A DNA stretch of 64,000 bases from DASRLE01 sp963825315 (GCA_963825315.1 CAWGST010000001.1:2046001-2110000); one strand, 5' to 3'; numbered from the stretch's first letter, positions 1 through 9,124 are shown. A program made the numbers and translations. Notes: generated by a model not told the origin, from the sequence alone.

Positions 1-1
1 A

Positions 2-364
2 AGGGCTTTTCGCTCGACCCTCATCGGCCCGCACCGGGATGAATTGCTCTTGCAGTTGGACGGCAAATCCGCCGCCAAATACGCCAGCGAGGGGCAGAAG
101 CGCTCCATCGCCATTGCCTTGAAAATGACCCAGGCGGAGTATCTTTCCTCGGCGCATGGCGCGCCGCCCATTTTGCTCATCGACGACATCATGGGCGAAC
201 TGGACGCCAAACGGCGGGCGGCATTTTTGCCGTTGCTCAACCAGTCGCAAACGGCGCGGAGCCAGGTTTTCATGACTTGCACGGAAGAAAATTGGCCGCA
301 GGAACTGGGCAGCGACTTGCAACGCTGGGAAGTAAAGGCTGGAGCGGTCAGGCGGACTGCATAG
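2..364 (+). CDS. recF: DNA replication/repair protein RecF, C-terminal part
   Basis: The reading frame is already open at base 2, so the gene begins before the window and only about 120 C-terminal residues are seen. They contain the family's late motifs: the STLIGPHRDE segment, the signature-like ASEGQKRSIAIALKM (equivalent of S-x-GQ-x-R) and a Walker B-like PPILLIDDIMGELDAKRR. RecF is an SMC-like ATPase that loads RecA at single-strand gaps. Its 3' end overlaps the convergent aldo/keto reductase gene by 17 bases. Identity is clear; length cannot be judged. Confidence 0.9.
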   Translation, partial: RAFRSTLIGPHRDELLLQLDGKSAAKYASEGQKRSIAIALKMTQAEYLSSAHGAPPILLIDDIMGELDAKRRAAFLPLLNQSQTARSQVFMTCTEENWPQELGSDLQRWEVKAGAVRRTA

Positions 365-1496
365 CATGCGTAAGAACCAAATCGCGGTCGGGGTCAATCC
401 CCCAGCGCCGGCCCACGGCTTCCAAATCAGCCGTCAAACCCCAGCGGTCGGCTTCGGGCGTGGTCGTGTGGCTGCGGTTGGCGCCTTTCAATGACATGCA
501 GCCGCGATTGTCCCCCGTCCGGGCCATGAACTCGCATTCGTCGCGTGTCAAGATGACGTCTGGGAGCGAGGCGAGTTCATCTGTCTTGGTCTCAATCGGT
601 TTGGCGTCCGGGCCGCTTTCCTGGATTAAAGTGGGGACGACGCATTTCACCGGGGGTTGGGAAAGGTTCCAGAGGCAGGCCAGTTGCAGCAGGGTCAGAT
701 TGTGCCGGACGGCAATGGCGCGCATATCGTCCATTTTTCCCTGGGCGGCTTCCACCCAGCCGGCGGGGCGGAAGGCGCGATGGTCGTGCGCGGCGAATTG
801 GTGGCCGGGTTTGACGTCGTCATGAAAAAGCCCGCCATGATCAACCACGCGGGTCAGCAGATGGACTTCATGTTTGAGGGCGGCGGGCAGCAGCAACCGG
901 CCGGGCCAGGGTTCAAGGGGATTGAGAATGATCATGGCCCAATCCAGCAACGGCCCAAAACGTTCGAAACAAAGAATCAGGTCCAGGGTGAATCCATTGG
1001 CCGGACCGGGCGCGATGCCGATGCGGTCCGTCAATTTGGCCTCGCGCAGTTTGTCCATCTCCGACCAGACCTTGTCGCTGGCATAGCCGATGGAATCGGG
1101 ATTGTGCAGGAGGAGCAGGTCAAATTTTTCGGCGCGACAGCGTTGCAGGGATTTCTCGGTGGCCATGCGAAGGTAATCGCCATAGTCGCGCGGGGAACGC
1201 AAGGCGGGGTCGGTGAAACGCGGAAAGCCGCGCGAACCCTGGCGCTGGCCTTTGTAAAAATCGTGCCCGACCGCGCCGACCAGGCAATAAGCCGTGCGCG
1301 GCAAACCGGCCAGGGCGCGGGCCAAAAGCTCATCCGCCATGCCGCTGCCATAGACATCGGCCGTCAGGAACGTGCGGATGCCGCGCTGGCAGGCGTGCCG
1401 GACCAGATTGATCCAGTGCTCGTCGGAGAGCGGTTCACCGAAGTTCATAAACCGGCCGCCGTTCCAGGCCCCGAAAGCCGTTCGAGTTACTTCCAT
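348..1496 (-). CDS. Aldo/keto reductase family protein
   Basis: The protein is about 382 residues with an AKR-type barrel. TADVYGSGMADELLARAL supplies the Asp/Tyr region and DLLLLHNPDS the catalytic-region His. The ATG at 1496 is preferred over the TTG at 1529 because the fold begins at VTRTAFGAWNGG. The usual active-site Lys strand reads AYCLVGAVGHD with no Lys at the expected place, so catalysis may be altered or the protein may be a divergent subclass. It is the last of three minus-strand genes (pirin, nitroreductase, this one) that run away from the LysR gene at 3004. The substrate cannot be told. Confidence 0.75.
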   Translation of the reverse strand: MEVTRTAFGAWNGGRFMNFGEPLSDEHWINLVRHACQRGIRTFLTADVYGSGMADELLARALAGLPRTAYCLVGAVGHDFYKGQRQGSRGFPRFTDPALRSPRDYGDYLRMATEKSLQRCRAEKFDLLLLHNPDSIGYASDKVWSEMDKLREAKLTDRIGIAPGPANGFTLDLILCFERFGPLLDWAMIILNPLEPWPGRLLLPAALKHEVHLLTRVVDHGGLFHDDVKPGHQFAAHDHRAFRPAGWVEAAQGKMDDMRAIAVRHNLTLLQLACLWNLSQPPVKCVVPTLIQESGPDAKPIETKTDELASLPDVILTRDECEFMARTGDNRGCMSLKGANRSHTTTPEADRWGLTADLEAVGRRWGIDPDRDLVLTHAMQSA

Positions 1497-1531
1497 GCGG
1501 AAGTTTAGGCGGGGGCGGGCCGGTTGCAAAT

Positions 1532-2185
1532 TCAGATTTGGATGAACACTTTTTCTTTGGGAAAGCGAACTTTGGGGGCGGCGGCGTATTTGTCGGCAGG
1601 CGAACGGTAGCCAAGAGTGGCGGCCACAGCGGAGGCGAGGCCCTTTTGAGGCAGGCCCAGGATGGCATCGTATTGGGCGCGATCGAAGCCTTCCATGGGA
1701 CAGGCGTCAATACCGAGCGCGGCGGCGCTGGCCAGAAGAATGCCCAGCGCGATAAAGACCTGGTTTATGGCCCAGGCGTCGCGGCCCGAGGCCTCCATGC
1801 CTTGCATCAAGGAGCCGACCATCATGCCGCGATACCCCGCCAGTGCTTGGATAGCCACGCCGCGCACTTCGCCGATGCGTTTCAGAAGGGCGTCCAGATC
1901 GCTCTCGCCAAGATTTGTCTTGGACGCGAAAACGACGAGATGCGAAGCGTCAACGATTTGCGATTGGCCCCAGGACGCGGGAAGGAGTTTTGCGCGCACC
2001 GCCGGATCCTTCACAACAATGAAAGTCCAGGGTTGCAGCCCAAAACTGGAAGGCGTCAGCAGGAGCGCCTCCTCCAGCGCGGCCCAATCGTGGTCGCTGA
2101 TCTTTCGCCTGGGGTCGAACTGCTTGGTGGCATAGCGCCAGTTGAGTTGACTGATCAGTTGCTCCGGACCAATGGTCGTGTTCAT
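1532..2185 (-). CDS. NAD(P)H-dependent nitroreductase-family oxidoreductase
   Basis: The 217-residue protein matches FMN-dependent nitroreductases. It has the N-terminal RYATKQFDP segment (FMN phosphate contact in the family), the SSFGLQPWTFIVVKD loop, and a C-terminal ALGIDACPMEGFD-x-LGYRSP region. Members reduce nitro compounds, quinones or enones with NAD(P)H. It lies 35 bases downstream of the AKR start and 24 bases from the pirin gene on the same strand, so it is probably co-transcribed with both in a small redox or xenobiotic-response unit controlled by the divergent LysR protein. That control is inferred from layout only. Confidence 0.87.
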   Translation of the reverse strand: MNTTIGPEQLISQLNWRYATKQFDPRRKISDHDWAALEEALLLTPSSFGLQPWTFIVVKDPAVRAKLLPASWGQSQIVDASHLVVFASKTNLGESDLDALLKRIGEVRGVAIQALAGYRGMMVGSLMQGMEASGRDAWAINQVFIALGILLASAAALGIDACPMEGFDRAQYDAILGLPQKGLASAVAATLGYRSPADKYAAAPKVRFPKEKVFIQI

Positions 2186-2209
2186 GGTTTGTGTGAGTGA
2201 TTGGGTGTT

Positions 2210-2905
2210 TCAGTTGAGGTCAAATAAAAGGACCTGCGCGCGTTCCAGCGCCTTCACTTCCGCCGCGCCTGGCGCGTCGAGCGCTGCCGCGTCTCCAGCG
2301 GCCAGTTCCTGTCCGTTTACGGCAACTTTGCCTTCAGCGACATGCAGCCAGGCGTGCCTGGCGGACGCCAGTGCATGCGCGACTTTCTGTCCCGGCTCCA
2401 ACTTCGCCAGCCAAAGGTCGGCATCTTGATGGATGGCCATCGAGCCGTCCCGGCCAGTCTTGCTCGTGACCAGATGCCACTTTCCAGTCTCCGCCGCGGC
2501 CAGAGATTTTTCCGCGTAACGCGGCTTGACGCCGATTTCATCGGGCTGAATCCAGATCTGCAGCAGGTGCGCCGTCTCGTCCGGCTTCGGATTGAATTCG
2601 CTGTGCATCACGCCGCTCCCAGCCGCCATGTATTGCGCCTCGCCCGCGCGGATGACCCGGCCGTTTCCCATCGAATCCTTGTGTTCCAGCGCGCCGCTCA
2701 ACAGGTAAGTGATGATTTCCATATCGCGATGCGGATGAGTTCCAAAGCCCTTGCCGGGGGCGATGAAATCCTCATTGATGACGCGCAACGAGCGGAAATT
2801 TGTATGCTTTGGATCATAATAATCGGCAAAGCTGAAAGTGTGGTGGGAATCGAGCCAGCCGTGATTGGCGTGGCCGCGTTCTCCGGATTTTCGAATGTTC
2901 ATCAT
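2210..2905 (-). CDS. Pirin family protein (YhhW-like quercetinase)
   Basis: This is a bicupin protein very like YhhW: ERGHANHGWLDSHHTFSFADYYDP, then GFGTHPHRDMEIITYLLSG with the metal-binding His residues, and MHSEFNPKP. A longer open frame reaches 2989, but family alignment puts the start at the ATG pair MMNIRKSGERGH (2905 or 2902). YhhW can cleave quercetin; many pirins instead act as redox-sensing regulators. It is the first gene of the minus-strand trio and diverges from lysR with about 100 bases between. The C-terminal cupin is weaker, as usual in the family. Confidence 0.9.
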   Translation of the reverse strand: MMNIRKSGERGHANHGWLDSHHTFSFADYYDPKHTNFRSLRVINEDFIAPGKGFGTHPHRDMEIITYLLSGALEHKDSMGNGRVIRAGEAQYMAAGSGVMHSEFNPKPDETAHLLQIWIQPDEIGVKPRYAEKSLAAAETGKWHLVTSKTGRDGSMAIHQDADLWLAKLEPGQKVAHALASARHAWLHVAEGKVAVNGQELAAGDAAALDAPGAAEVKALERAQVLLFDLN

Positions 2906-2976
2906 AATCTTCATCTTTCGTTGATTCACAGTAGCCCATTCGCGGGTCGTCCGGGAAAGACTATGTTGGTTGACTG

Positions 2977-2997
2977 AGCATACCTGCAAGGTATGCT
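2977..2997. promoter_or_regulatory. Dyad between pirin and lysR genes, probable LysR operator
   Basis: AGCATACC, five bases (TGCAA), then GGTATGCT forms a perfect 8-bp inverted repeat just before the lysR start at 3004, next to a GGAGG. LysR-type regulators bind interrupted dyads in divergent promoters and often autoregulate. Position and symmetry fit; binding is inferred. Confidence 0.5.
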
Positions 2998-3003
2998 GGA
3001 GGA

Positions 3004-3885
3004 ATGGAACTGCGGCATTTGCGCTATTTTACGGCGGTGGCGGAAGAGCAAAACGTGACGCGGGCGGCGGCGCGCCTGCACGTTTCGCAACCGCCCTTGA
3101 GCCGCCAAATCCGCGACCTGGAGGAGGAACTGGGCGTCGAGCTGTTCAAACGCACCGCGAAATCGCTTGAGTTGACCGAGGCGGGAAAAATCTTTCTCAA
3201 CGAGGCGCGGGCCGTCCTGCTGCGGAGCGATGCAGCCGTGCAAACCGTCCGGGCCGTGGCCAAAGGGGCGCGCGGGCAGGTGCGGGTCGGCTACGCGCCT
3301 TCGTTGACCGTCGAGATTCTGCCCAGGGCGCTGAAATTATTCGAACAGGAACATCCGGGGACGCGCGTCGCCCTGCTCGACTGCTCGACGGAAGAATGCG
3401 GACGCAAGCTGCTGGAACGGAAGCTGGACGTTGCTCTGGGAGTCAAGCCCGCCGGACGGATGTGGCGGGGCGTGGTCTTTGAAAAACTGGCGGGCTATCC
3501 ACTTTGCTGCGCGGTGGCGGCGTCGCATCCGCTGGCCAAAAAGCGGGCGGTCCCGGCGCGGCAAATAAACGAGGAGCGGTTGATCGGCTATTTGCGGGAC
3601 GAATATCCCGAATATCACGCCTGGCTGCGGGAAATCTTCCGGCCTTTTGGTTTTGACCCCGTCGTCGCGGAAGAACATGATAGCGTGACCAGCCTGATAG
3701 CGGCCGTTGAAGCGGGACGCGGCATTGCCATTGCGCCCTCATCGCTGCGCTGCTTGGCGGGACCGCGGCTAAAGCTGCTGCCCATCCAGCCGAACCTGCC
3801 GCCCGTCGTCATGGGCGTGATGTATAATCCGCCGCTGTCAGAACCCGGCGAACAATTTGTCGCGGCGGTGAAAGCATCTTGCTAG
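3004..3885 (+). CDS. LysR-family transcriptional regulator
   Basis: The 293-residue protein has the typical two-part structure. An N-terminal winged helix-turn-helix (MELRHLRYFTAVAEEQNVTRAAARLHVSQPPLSRQIRDLE) is followed from about residue 90 by the periplasmic-binding-protein-like effector domain (VRVGYAPSLTVEILPRALKLF). The sequence resembles the CatM/BenM/CbbR branch, whose effectors are small aromatic or organic acids; the effector here is unknown. It diverges from the pirin-nitroreductase-AKR genes, its likely target. A GGAGG sits immediately before the ATG, closer than usual for a ribosome binding site. ligA follows after only 10 bases. Confidence 0.92.
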   Translation: MELRHLRYFTAVAEEQNVTRAAARLHVSQPPLSRQIRDLEEELGVELFKRTAKSLELTEAGKIFLNEARAVLLRSDAAVQTVRAVAKGARGQVRVGYAPSLTVEILPRALKLFEQEHPGTRVALLDCSTEECGRKLLERKLDVALGVKPAGRMWRGVVFEKLAGYPLCCAVAASHPLAKKRAVPARQINEERLIGYLRDEYPEYHAWLREIFRPFGFDPVVAEEHDSVTSLIAAVEAGRGIAIAPSSLRCLAGPRLKLLPIQPNLPPVVMGVMYNPPLSEPGEQFVAAVKASC

Positions 3886-3895
3886 GATATTCGAT

Positions 3896-6309
3896 ATGAC
3901 ATTGTCGGAAGCCAAAATGAAACACGCTGAACTCGCGGCGAAGATCCGGGAGAACGATGATCTCTATTATGGTTCAGGAAAAGCGGCCATCAGCGATTGG
4001 GAATACGATTCCCTTTACGACAAGTTGGTCGAGTTGGAAAAGCAGTTCCCTCAATTGGAAACACCAGATTCCCCAAGCCAGCGCGTCGGCGGCGCTCCCG
4101 TGGAAGGGTTTGAACGGGTCGAGCACTTGGAGCCGATGTTGTCTCTGGAGAAAATCAAAGCCGCAACGCACCCGACGAAAGACGAGGAACCAGACCCCGA
4201 CCGGCGCATGAGGGCGCAGGACGCAAATACGCTGGAAGAGTTGAAGGGCTTCGACGCAACGATTCGCAAACAAGCCGGCAAAGCCCCAATTGAGTACGTT
4301 CTCGAGCCGAAGGTGGATGGAGTTTCAATCAGTGTTTCATACAGGCACGGCAAACTTGCCTTGGGCACAACCCGGGGTGACGGAAAAACAGGGGACGATA
4401 TCACGGCCAATATAAGAACGATCCGTGCGATTCCGCTGGAGTTAAAGTTAACAGATCCACCGAAATTGCTGGAGGTTCGCGGAGAGGCGTATATCTCAAC
4501 CAGGGATTTCGATAAACTTAATGCCGAGTTGGAAGCCGCCGGAGAAGATCCCTTTCCAAATGCTCGCAACGCCACAGCAGGTTCCCTCAAACAGCTGGAC
4601 CCGCGGATCGTCAGACAACGACCGATTCGCGCTGTTTTTTATGCGCTGGGTTCGTACGAAGGGATCAGTTTTTCAACCCATGCGGAGATTCTGAAATTTC
4701 TCAAAAAGGCCGGCCTTCCCACTCAGCCATTTTGGTGGGTTTGCACTGGAATCGAAGAGGTTTTTGACCGGTATCGGAATGACATCGTTTGTGACTACGA
4801 CGAAGGGAAAGATTTGAGGACCAAATGCCGTACGAAATTGACGGCATTGTCTTAAAGGTGAACGGCCTTGCCGATCGTCAAAAAATTCCTTCAAAAACAA
4901 AGACGCCCGGCTACGCCATCGTCCACAAGCCGATACCCTGGATTACGCCCGCGGAAACCGTTCTTAAAGCAATTACAGTCCAAGTCGGCCGCACCGGGGT
5001 CTTGACGCCAGTTGCGGAATTGGACCCCGTTTCTGTGCAAGGCTCAACCGTCGCGCGCGCAACTCTGCACAATGAGGACGAGATAAAAAAGAAGGACATT
5101 CGAATCGGTGACACTGTGATCGTTCGTAAAGCCGGCATGGTTATTCCAGAGGTGGTCGAGGTGGTGAAATCCAAGAGGCCGCCGGGCGCCGAACCGTTCA
5201 ATCTTTTTGAGCATGTTGGGGGCAAATGCCCGGCTTGTGGCGGGCAAATAGCCCGTGATCCCGAATTTGTTGCCTGGCGTTGCCGGAATATTGCCGGATG
5301 TCCGGCGCAAAGCGTCCGCAGGATTCAGTTCATGGCACAACGAAATGCCCTCGATATTGAGGGCCTGGGCAGCGTGGTCGCAGAAAAACTTATTGAAACT
5401 GGCTTGATTAAGGAGTGGCTTGATTTGTTTGGCCTAAAAGCAGGGCCACTTGGCGCACTGAACCTCGGAACGAAGGAAGAACCGCGCATTTTTGGCGGGA
5501 AGAACGCGACGAAAGTTTGCGAAGCTTTGGAACGCGCCAAATCGTTTTCCCTGGCACGCTGGCTTCTCGCTCTGGGGATTGAGGATGCTGGAGAAACGAT
5601 CACTTACGAGATCGCAAAATTCCACGCTGATTTGGAACACGTTGCAAATTCGCCGCTATTAGAGGGCATAGCCAAATTAGGCAGTCTATATGACGAGCTG
5701 GCCGTGGTGTCGCCTTTCGCGAGAAACGAAAACAAACCAAAAAATGAGGAAGAAAAAGTCCAACGAACGCGCCGGTTTGAACTCTTAAAGAGGGAAATTC
5801 TAGCCATGGGCGAAAAATTGGAAAAAGAGGGTGTTGCCAGACGAAACGAAAAATGGGCCGGGCTGGCCGAGAAGAAAAGCAAGGCTGTCCCCGAATTCCT
5901 GCCTGTTGTGGGGTATAAAGTCGCCAGGAACATACTGGATTACTTTGCCTCAGAAAGCGGAAAAAAGGTGCTTTCGCGGCTTCGGGATCTTGGAATTAAC
6001 CCTCCAGGCAGTTTAAATGGCCGCAAAGAGAGCAAGGCGTCCGATGAATTGCCTTTTAGTGGAAAATCCTTTGTTCTTACCGGCTCTTTAACATCGATGA
6101 GCCGCCCTAAAGCTGCGGAGGAGATTCGCCTGCGCGGTGGCAGCATCGCCGGCAAGGTGAGCAAGAACACAAATTTCCTGGTCGTTGGTGAGGAGGCTGG
6201 ATCAAAACTGCAGGAAGCGGAACGGCTTGGTGTGTCTATAATTAATGAAAAAAATTTCCTCGAAATGCTGGGAACGAAACTGCAGGTAAAGCAACCGACC
6301 CTTCTTTGA
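3896..6309 (+). pseudogene. ligA: NAD+-dependent DNA ligase LigA, one frameshift
   Basis: Two overlapping frames together encode one LigA of about 800 residues. The first frame has domain Ia (DDLYYGSGKAAISDWEYDSLYD) and the adenylation motif KVDG in LEPKVDGVSISVSY. It runs out near 4855. The second frame resumes at about 4825 with the family motif YEIDGIVLKVN, then the OB fold, a four-Cys zinc finger (CPACGG...CRNIAGCPAQ), helix-hairpin-helix repeats and a C-terminal BRCT domain (GKSFVLTGSLTSMSRPKAAEEI). The join needs a -1 or +2 shift near 4815-4835. It is longer than the usual 670 residues because of insertions, and its base use looks more AT-rich than its neighbours, which hints at transfer. 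It could be an intact gene with a sequencing indel. Confidence 0.88.
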
Positions 6310-6390
6310 CGGCGCGGCGACGGCACCCAACTGCCTGCAAGTTCACCATCACTCGATTCCAGATGAAGCAATAGAAATCAGGCCTTTTAG

Positions 6391-6438
6391 AAATTGCGAT
6401 GCCCGCATTGAGGCCAGGCAATGCGGGCATCGCAATTT
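6391..6438. repeat. Perfect 20-bp inverted repeat with 8-base loop
   Basis: Bases 6391-6410 (starting AAATTGCGATGCCC) are the exact reverse complement of 6419-6438, separated by AGGCCAGG. The stem lies 80 bases after ligA, lacks a clear T tract, and separates ligA from the second ligA relic. It could be a terminator, the tip of a mobile hairpin, or a REP-like unit. Confidence 0.85.
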
Positions 6439-6480
6439 AATTGTTCTATGTTGTGTTGTCGAGAAAAATCTGGCTGTGGC

Positions 6481-6545
6481 TCCTTTTGTCATTTGGCCAT
6501 TGGGCAATTAATTCGTCATTCGGATTTCGTCCTTCGACATTTTTC
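6481..6545. repeat. TCATTCGG-type intergenic repeat
   Basis: The segment contains ATTCGTCATTCGGATTTCG followed by a CTTCGACATTTTTCC tail. Nearly the same words recur at 38278-38316 and 49995-50038. A complementary AATGACGAATGACGAAG stretch lies at 6819-6836, so the ligA relic between them is bracketed by the two arms. Confidence 0.7.
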
Positions 6546-6841
6546 CCGGCATCCATCCGCAAAGCCAGAAGGCGGCGGCGCGCAAGGAGGGCCTGCCGCT
6601 GGCCGGAAAGACGTTTGTATTGAGTGGCACCCTGCCCTCGATGACGCGGGAGGAGGCCGGCGAGCGCATCGAATCCCTGGGAGGCAAAGTCACGGGCAGC
6701 GTGAGCAAGAACACCGATTACGTTCTGGCCGGGGCCGACGCCGGCTCAAAATTGGAAAAGGCGCAAGCCCTGGGCGTCAAGGTCCTGGACGAGGCGGAGT
6801 TTATGACAATGACGCTGAAAATGACGAATGACGAAGCATGA
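6542..6841 (+). pseudogene. Relic of a second LigA: C-terminal BRCT domain only
   Basis: In frame from 6542 the translation reads FPGIHPQSQKAAARKEGLPL, then AGKTFVLSGTLPSMTREEAG and later VSKNTDYVLAGADAGSKLEKAQALGVKV. It aligns with the linker and BRCT domain of the complete LigA upstream (equivalent of residues from LGINPPG onward). The homology begins exactly where the TCATTCGG repeat ends, and the 3' end runs into the complementary repeat arm. Nothing of the adenylation or OB domains is present, so it is not a functional ligase. An ATG at 6620 could at most yield a free BRCT peptide of 73 residues. Confidence 0.75.
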
Positions 6842-6901
6842 AACAACTTGAGGATTCCAAATGGCAATTGACAGGATTACAAAATAAAGTATTTTAGAAG
6901 C

Positions 6902-7123
6902 ATGAAAACAACAATTGATATTCCTGATGGAACCCTGGAGGAGGCCATGAAATTCACCGGCGCGAAAACCAAACGCGAAGCCGTGGTGACCGCCTTGGAA
7001 CGCTTCAACCGTCTCAAGCGTTTGGAAAAGTTGAATGCCCGGGTGCGCGGTCAATTCCGTGATTTTATGACGCAAGCCGGCCTGAAGGCGATGCGCGCAG
7101 CCGACATGCCCAAGGCCAGATGA
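6902..7123 (+). CDS. vapB: VapB-type antitoxin
   Basis: This 73-residue protein starts MKTTIDIPDGTLEEAMKFTG, the ribbon-helix-helix N-terminus of the VapB/DUF2191 antitoxins, and ends in a basic, probably disordered, toxin-binding tail. Its stop overlaps the start of the PIN-domain toxin gene by four bases (ATGA), the usual coupling of this type II toxin-antitoxin family. VapB neutralises VapC and represses the operon with it. Confidence 0.87.
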   Translation: MKTTIDIPDGTLEEAMKFTGAKTKREAVVTALERFNRLKRLEKLNARVRGQFRDFMTQAGLKAMRAADMPKAR

Positions 7124-7497
7124 AGCTGGTTGATACATCCAGTTGGGTGGAATACCTCCGCGACCGCGAGTCCGCCGTGGGCGACAGCATTGAGACGCTT
7201 GTTTTGAGCGGCGAGGCGGCTTGGTGCGACATCACCTTGGTGGAATTGTGGCACGGCGTGCGCGGCGCGAAAGAAAAGCGGGAGTTGGCCGAAATGGAAA
7301 ACGAAATCGAGCGCATCCCGGTGGACACAGCGGTCTGGAGACTGGCTTCAAGACTGGCGCTTCGCTGCCGGGAAAAAGGAATTGATGTTCCCATTAGTGA
7401 CATTATTACTGCGGCGTGCGCTGTAACTCATGGGTTGGAGTTGGAACATTGCGACAAACACTTCATCGAACTCATGCCGCTGGCAAAATCACTATGA
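7120..7497 (+). CDS. vapC: VapC toxin, PIN-domain ribonuclease
   Basis: This 125-residue PIN protein keeps the acidic residues that bind Mg2+: Asp in KLVDTSSWVEYL, Glu in TLVELWHGVRG, Asp in VPISDIITAACA, and a further Asp in EHCDKHFIEL. VapC toxins cleave tRNA or rRNA when the labile antitoxin is lost. All catalytic positions look intact, so the pair is probably active. The 3' end overlaps the convergent GH57 gene by six bases. Confidence 0.92.
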   Translation: MKLVDTSSWVEYLRDRESAVGDSIETLVLSGEAAWCDITLVELWHGVRGAKEKRELAEMENEIERIPVDTAVWRLASRLALRCREKGIDVPISDIITAACAVTHGLELEHCDKHFIELMPLAKSL

Positions 7498-9084
7498 ACC
7501 AGAATCATCCGTCGCCCACAGCCGGTAATTCAACTTCGGGAATAGGTTGTCCATTTGTTCGATTTGGCCGAGCCACGGTTCATCAATTTTTTCGGCGGTC
7601 AGTTGCTCGTAGAGGGTGAGGAAACGGTGCAGATGGTCTTTGACGCGCTTGCTGGCGTAATCGGGGCTGGTGCCGGTGCGGAGGATGAACGGCCAGTCGC
7701 TGGATTGGGCCAGGAGCAGTTCGCGGGCGGCCTGTTGCAAGGCGCGCTCTTGCAAGGGCGTGGGCTTGGTGAATCGGTTGGCCAGTTCCGTCATGCGGGG
7801 CTGGGCAATGCGGAGATGGGGATAAATCCACTGGTTGGATTCGTTGAGCCAGACCCGCCAATAACCCTCCTCGCCCCAACTCGAGGCGGCGGGCATGGCG
7901 ACTTGCAGGGTGGGATAACGGCGCAAGTATTCGTCCGGCGTTATCAAGGTGAAGGCCTGCTGATCATAACACGCTTTGCGCACGAAGTAATTCAAAAATT
8001 CCGGGCCTTCATACCACCAGTGTCCGAACAATTCCGCGTCATAAGGCGAAAGGATGAGGGGCGGTCGGTCGAGGATCAGGCCCAGCTTGCTGATTTGATC
8101 CATGCGGGCCTGGAGGAAGTGGGCGGCGTGCTCGTCGGCGGCGCGCAGCGCGGCGGCGCGGTCGTACACCTGCTTGTCGCCGGTCCCGCCGGTGATGCGA
8201 TGATATTTGATGCCGGTGAAGCCGCGCAGGCCGGGCGCGGGGCAATGGTTCTTGACGTAATCAAAATCGAGATCGAACCCGATGTCCCGGTAAAAATCCC
8301 GGTAACGGCTGTCGCCGGGGTAGCCCTGCTGCTTGCTCCAGACCTGGCGGGCGGATTCGAAGTCGCGCCCGAAGGCGGCGACGCCGTTGGGCGTGAAGAC
8401 GGGGGCATAAACGCCGTAACGCGGACGGGGGCGCGCGTGCCAGATGCCGTGGGTGTCGGTGACAAACCAGCGAAGGTTGGCCTGTTGCAGGACAACCTCG
8501 ATGCCTTCGGCGAAGGCGCATTCCGGCAGCCAGATGCCGCGCGGATCGCGGCCGAAGCATTCGCGGTAATAGTCGCGGGCCACGAAGATTTGGGCGCGCA
8601 AGGAAGGCGGATCATCGAGCAACAAGGGCAGGAGGGCGTGGGTGGCGGCGGAGGTGGCAATTTCGAGCAGGCCGCCGTCCTGAAATTTGCGAAAAGCGCC
8701 AACCAGATTGCGGCCGTAGTCAAACCAGGTTTGGCGGATGCCGGTGAAGCGGTGGTGGTACATCCAGGCCAGTTCGCGCAAGGACGCTTCCCAGTGGGTG
8801 CGGTGAATTTCATTTTCGGCCAGGGCGATCAAGCCCTCGAGGTGCCGGACATACCGGTCCTGCAAGAGGGGATCCAGCAGCATGGCGCAGAGCGGCGGGG
8901 AAAGCGAGAGGGTCAGGCGCGCGGCCACGCCGTCGTCCTGCCAGCCTTCCAGCATCTGGATCAGCGGGATGTAAGTTTCGGTGACGGCTTCAAAGAGCCA
9001 GTTTTCCTCCAGGAACTTCTCGTGTTCAGGATGCCGGACAAACGGCAGGTGCGCGTGCAGGAGAAGGGCGAAATGGCCTTGCAT
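7492..9084 (-). CDS. GH57 family 1,4-alpha-glucan branching-type enzyme (DUF1957)
   Basis: The protein is about 530 residues and begins MQGHFALLLHAHLPFVRHPE, the typical start of GH57 enzymes of the branching-enzyme/DUF1957 group. Further matches are GIWLPECAFAEGIE (nucleophile-Glu region), VTDTHGIWHARP, SPYDAELFGHWWYEGPEFL (acid/base Asp region) and SSWGEEGYWRVWLNESNQW near the end. Such enzymes form alpha-1,6 branches in glycogen. The frame stays open to 9345, but a terminator hairpin at 9092-9118 and family alignment favour the ATG at 9084. The upstream DUF4912 gene is its usual partner, suggesting glycogen or alpha-glucan metabolism. Confidence 0.9.
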   Translation of the reverse strand: MQGHFALLLHAHLPFVRHPEHEKFLEENWLFEAVTETYIPLIQMLEGWQDDGVAARLTLSLSPPLCAMLLDPLLQDRYVRHLEGLIALAENEIHRTHWEASLRELAWMYHHRFTGIRQTWFDYGRNLVGAFRKFQDGGLLEIATSAATHALLPLLLDDPPSLRAQIFVARDYYRECFGRDPRGIWLPECAFAEGIEVVLQQANLRWFVTDTHGIWHARPRPRYGVYAPVFTPNGVAAFGRDFESARQVWSKQQGYPGDSRYRDFYRDIGFDLDFDYVKNHCPAPGLRGFTGIKYHRITGGTGDKQVYDRAAALRAADEHAAHFLQARMDQISKLGLILDRPPLILSPYDAELFGHWWYEGPEFLNYFVRKACYDQQAFTLITPDEYLRRYPTLQVAMPAASSWGEEGYWRVWLNESNQWIYPHLRIAQPRMTELANRFTKPTPLQERALQQAARELLLAQSSDWPFILRTGTSPDYASKRVKDHLHRFLTLYEQLTAEKIDEPWLGQIEQMDNLFPKLNYRLWATDDSGS

Positions 9085-9091
9085 GAGAGGC

Positions 9092-9118
9092 AAAAAAAAG
9101 ACAGGCCCGGAGCCTGCC
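9092..9118 (-). terminator. Rho-independent terminator after the DUF4912 gene
   Basis: On the minus strand CAGGC pairs with GCCTG around a five-base loop and is followed by eight T residues. It sits between the DUF4912 stop (9125) and the GH57 start (9084), so it may end or attenuate read-through into the GH57 gene. Confidence 0.7.
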
Positions 9119-9124
9119 ATTGAT

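Noticed and set aside
7555..9123. 522-codon open frame opposite the GH57 gene
   Set aside because: GH57 motifs on the minus strand are clear; the plus-strand product is a low-complexity Gly/Ala/Val shadow.
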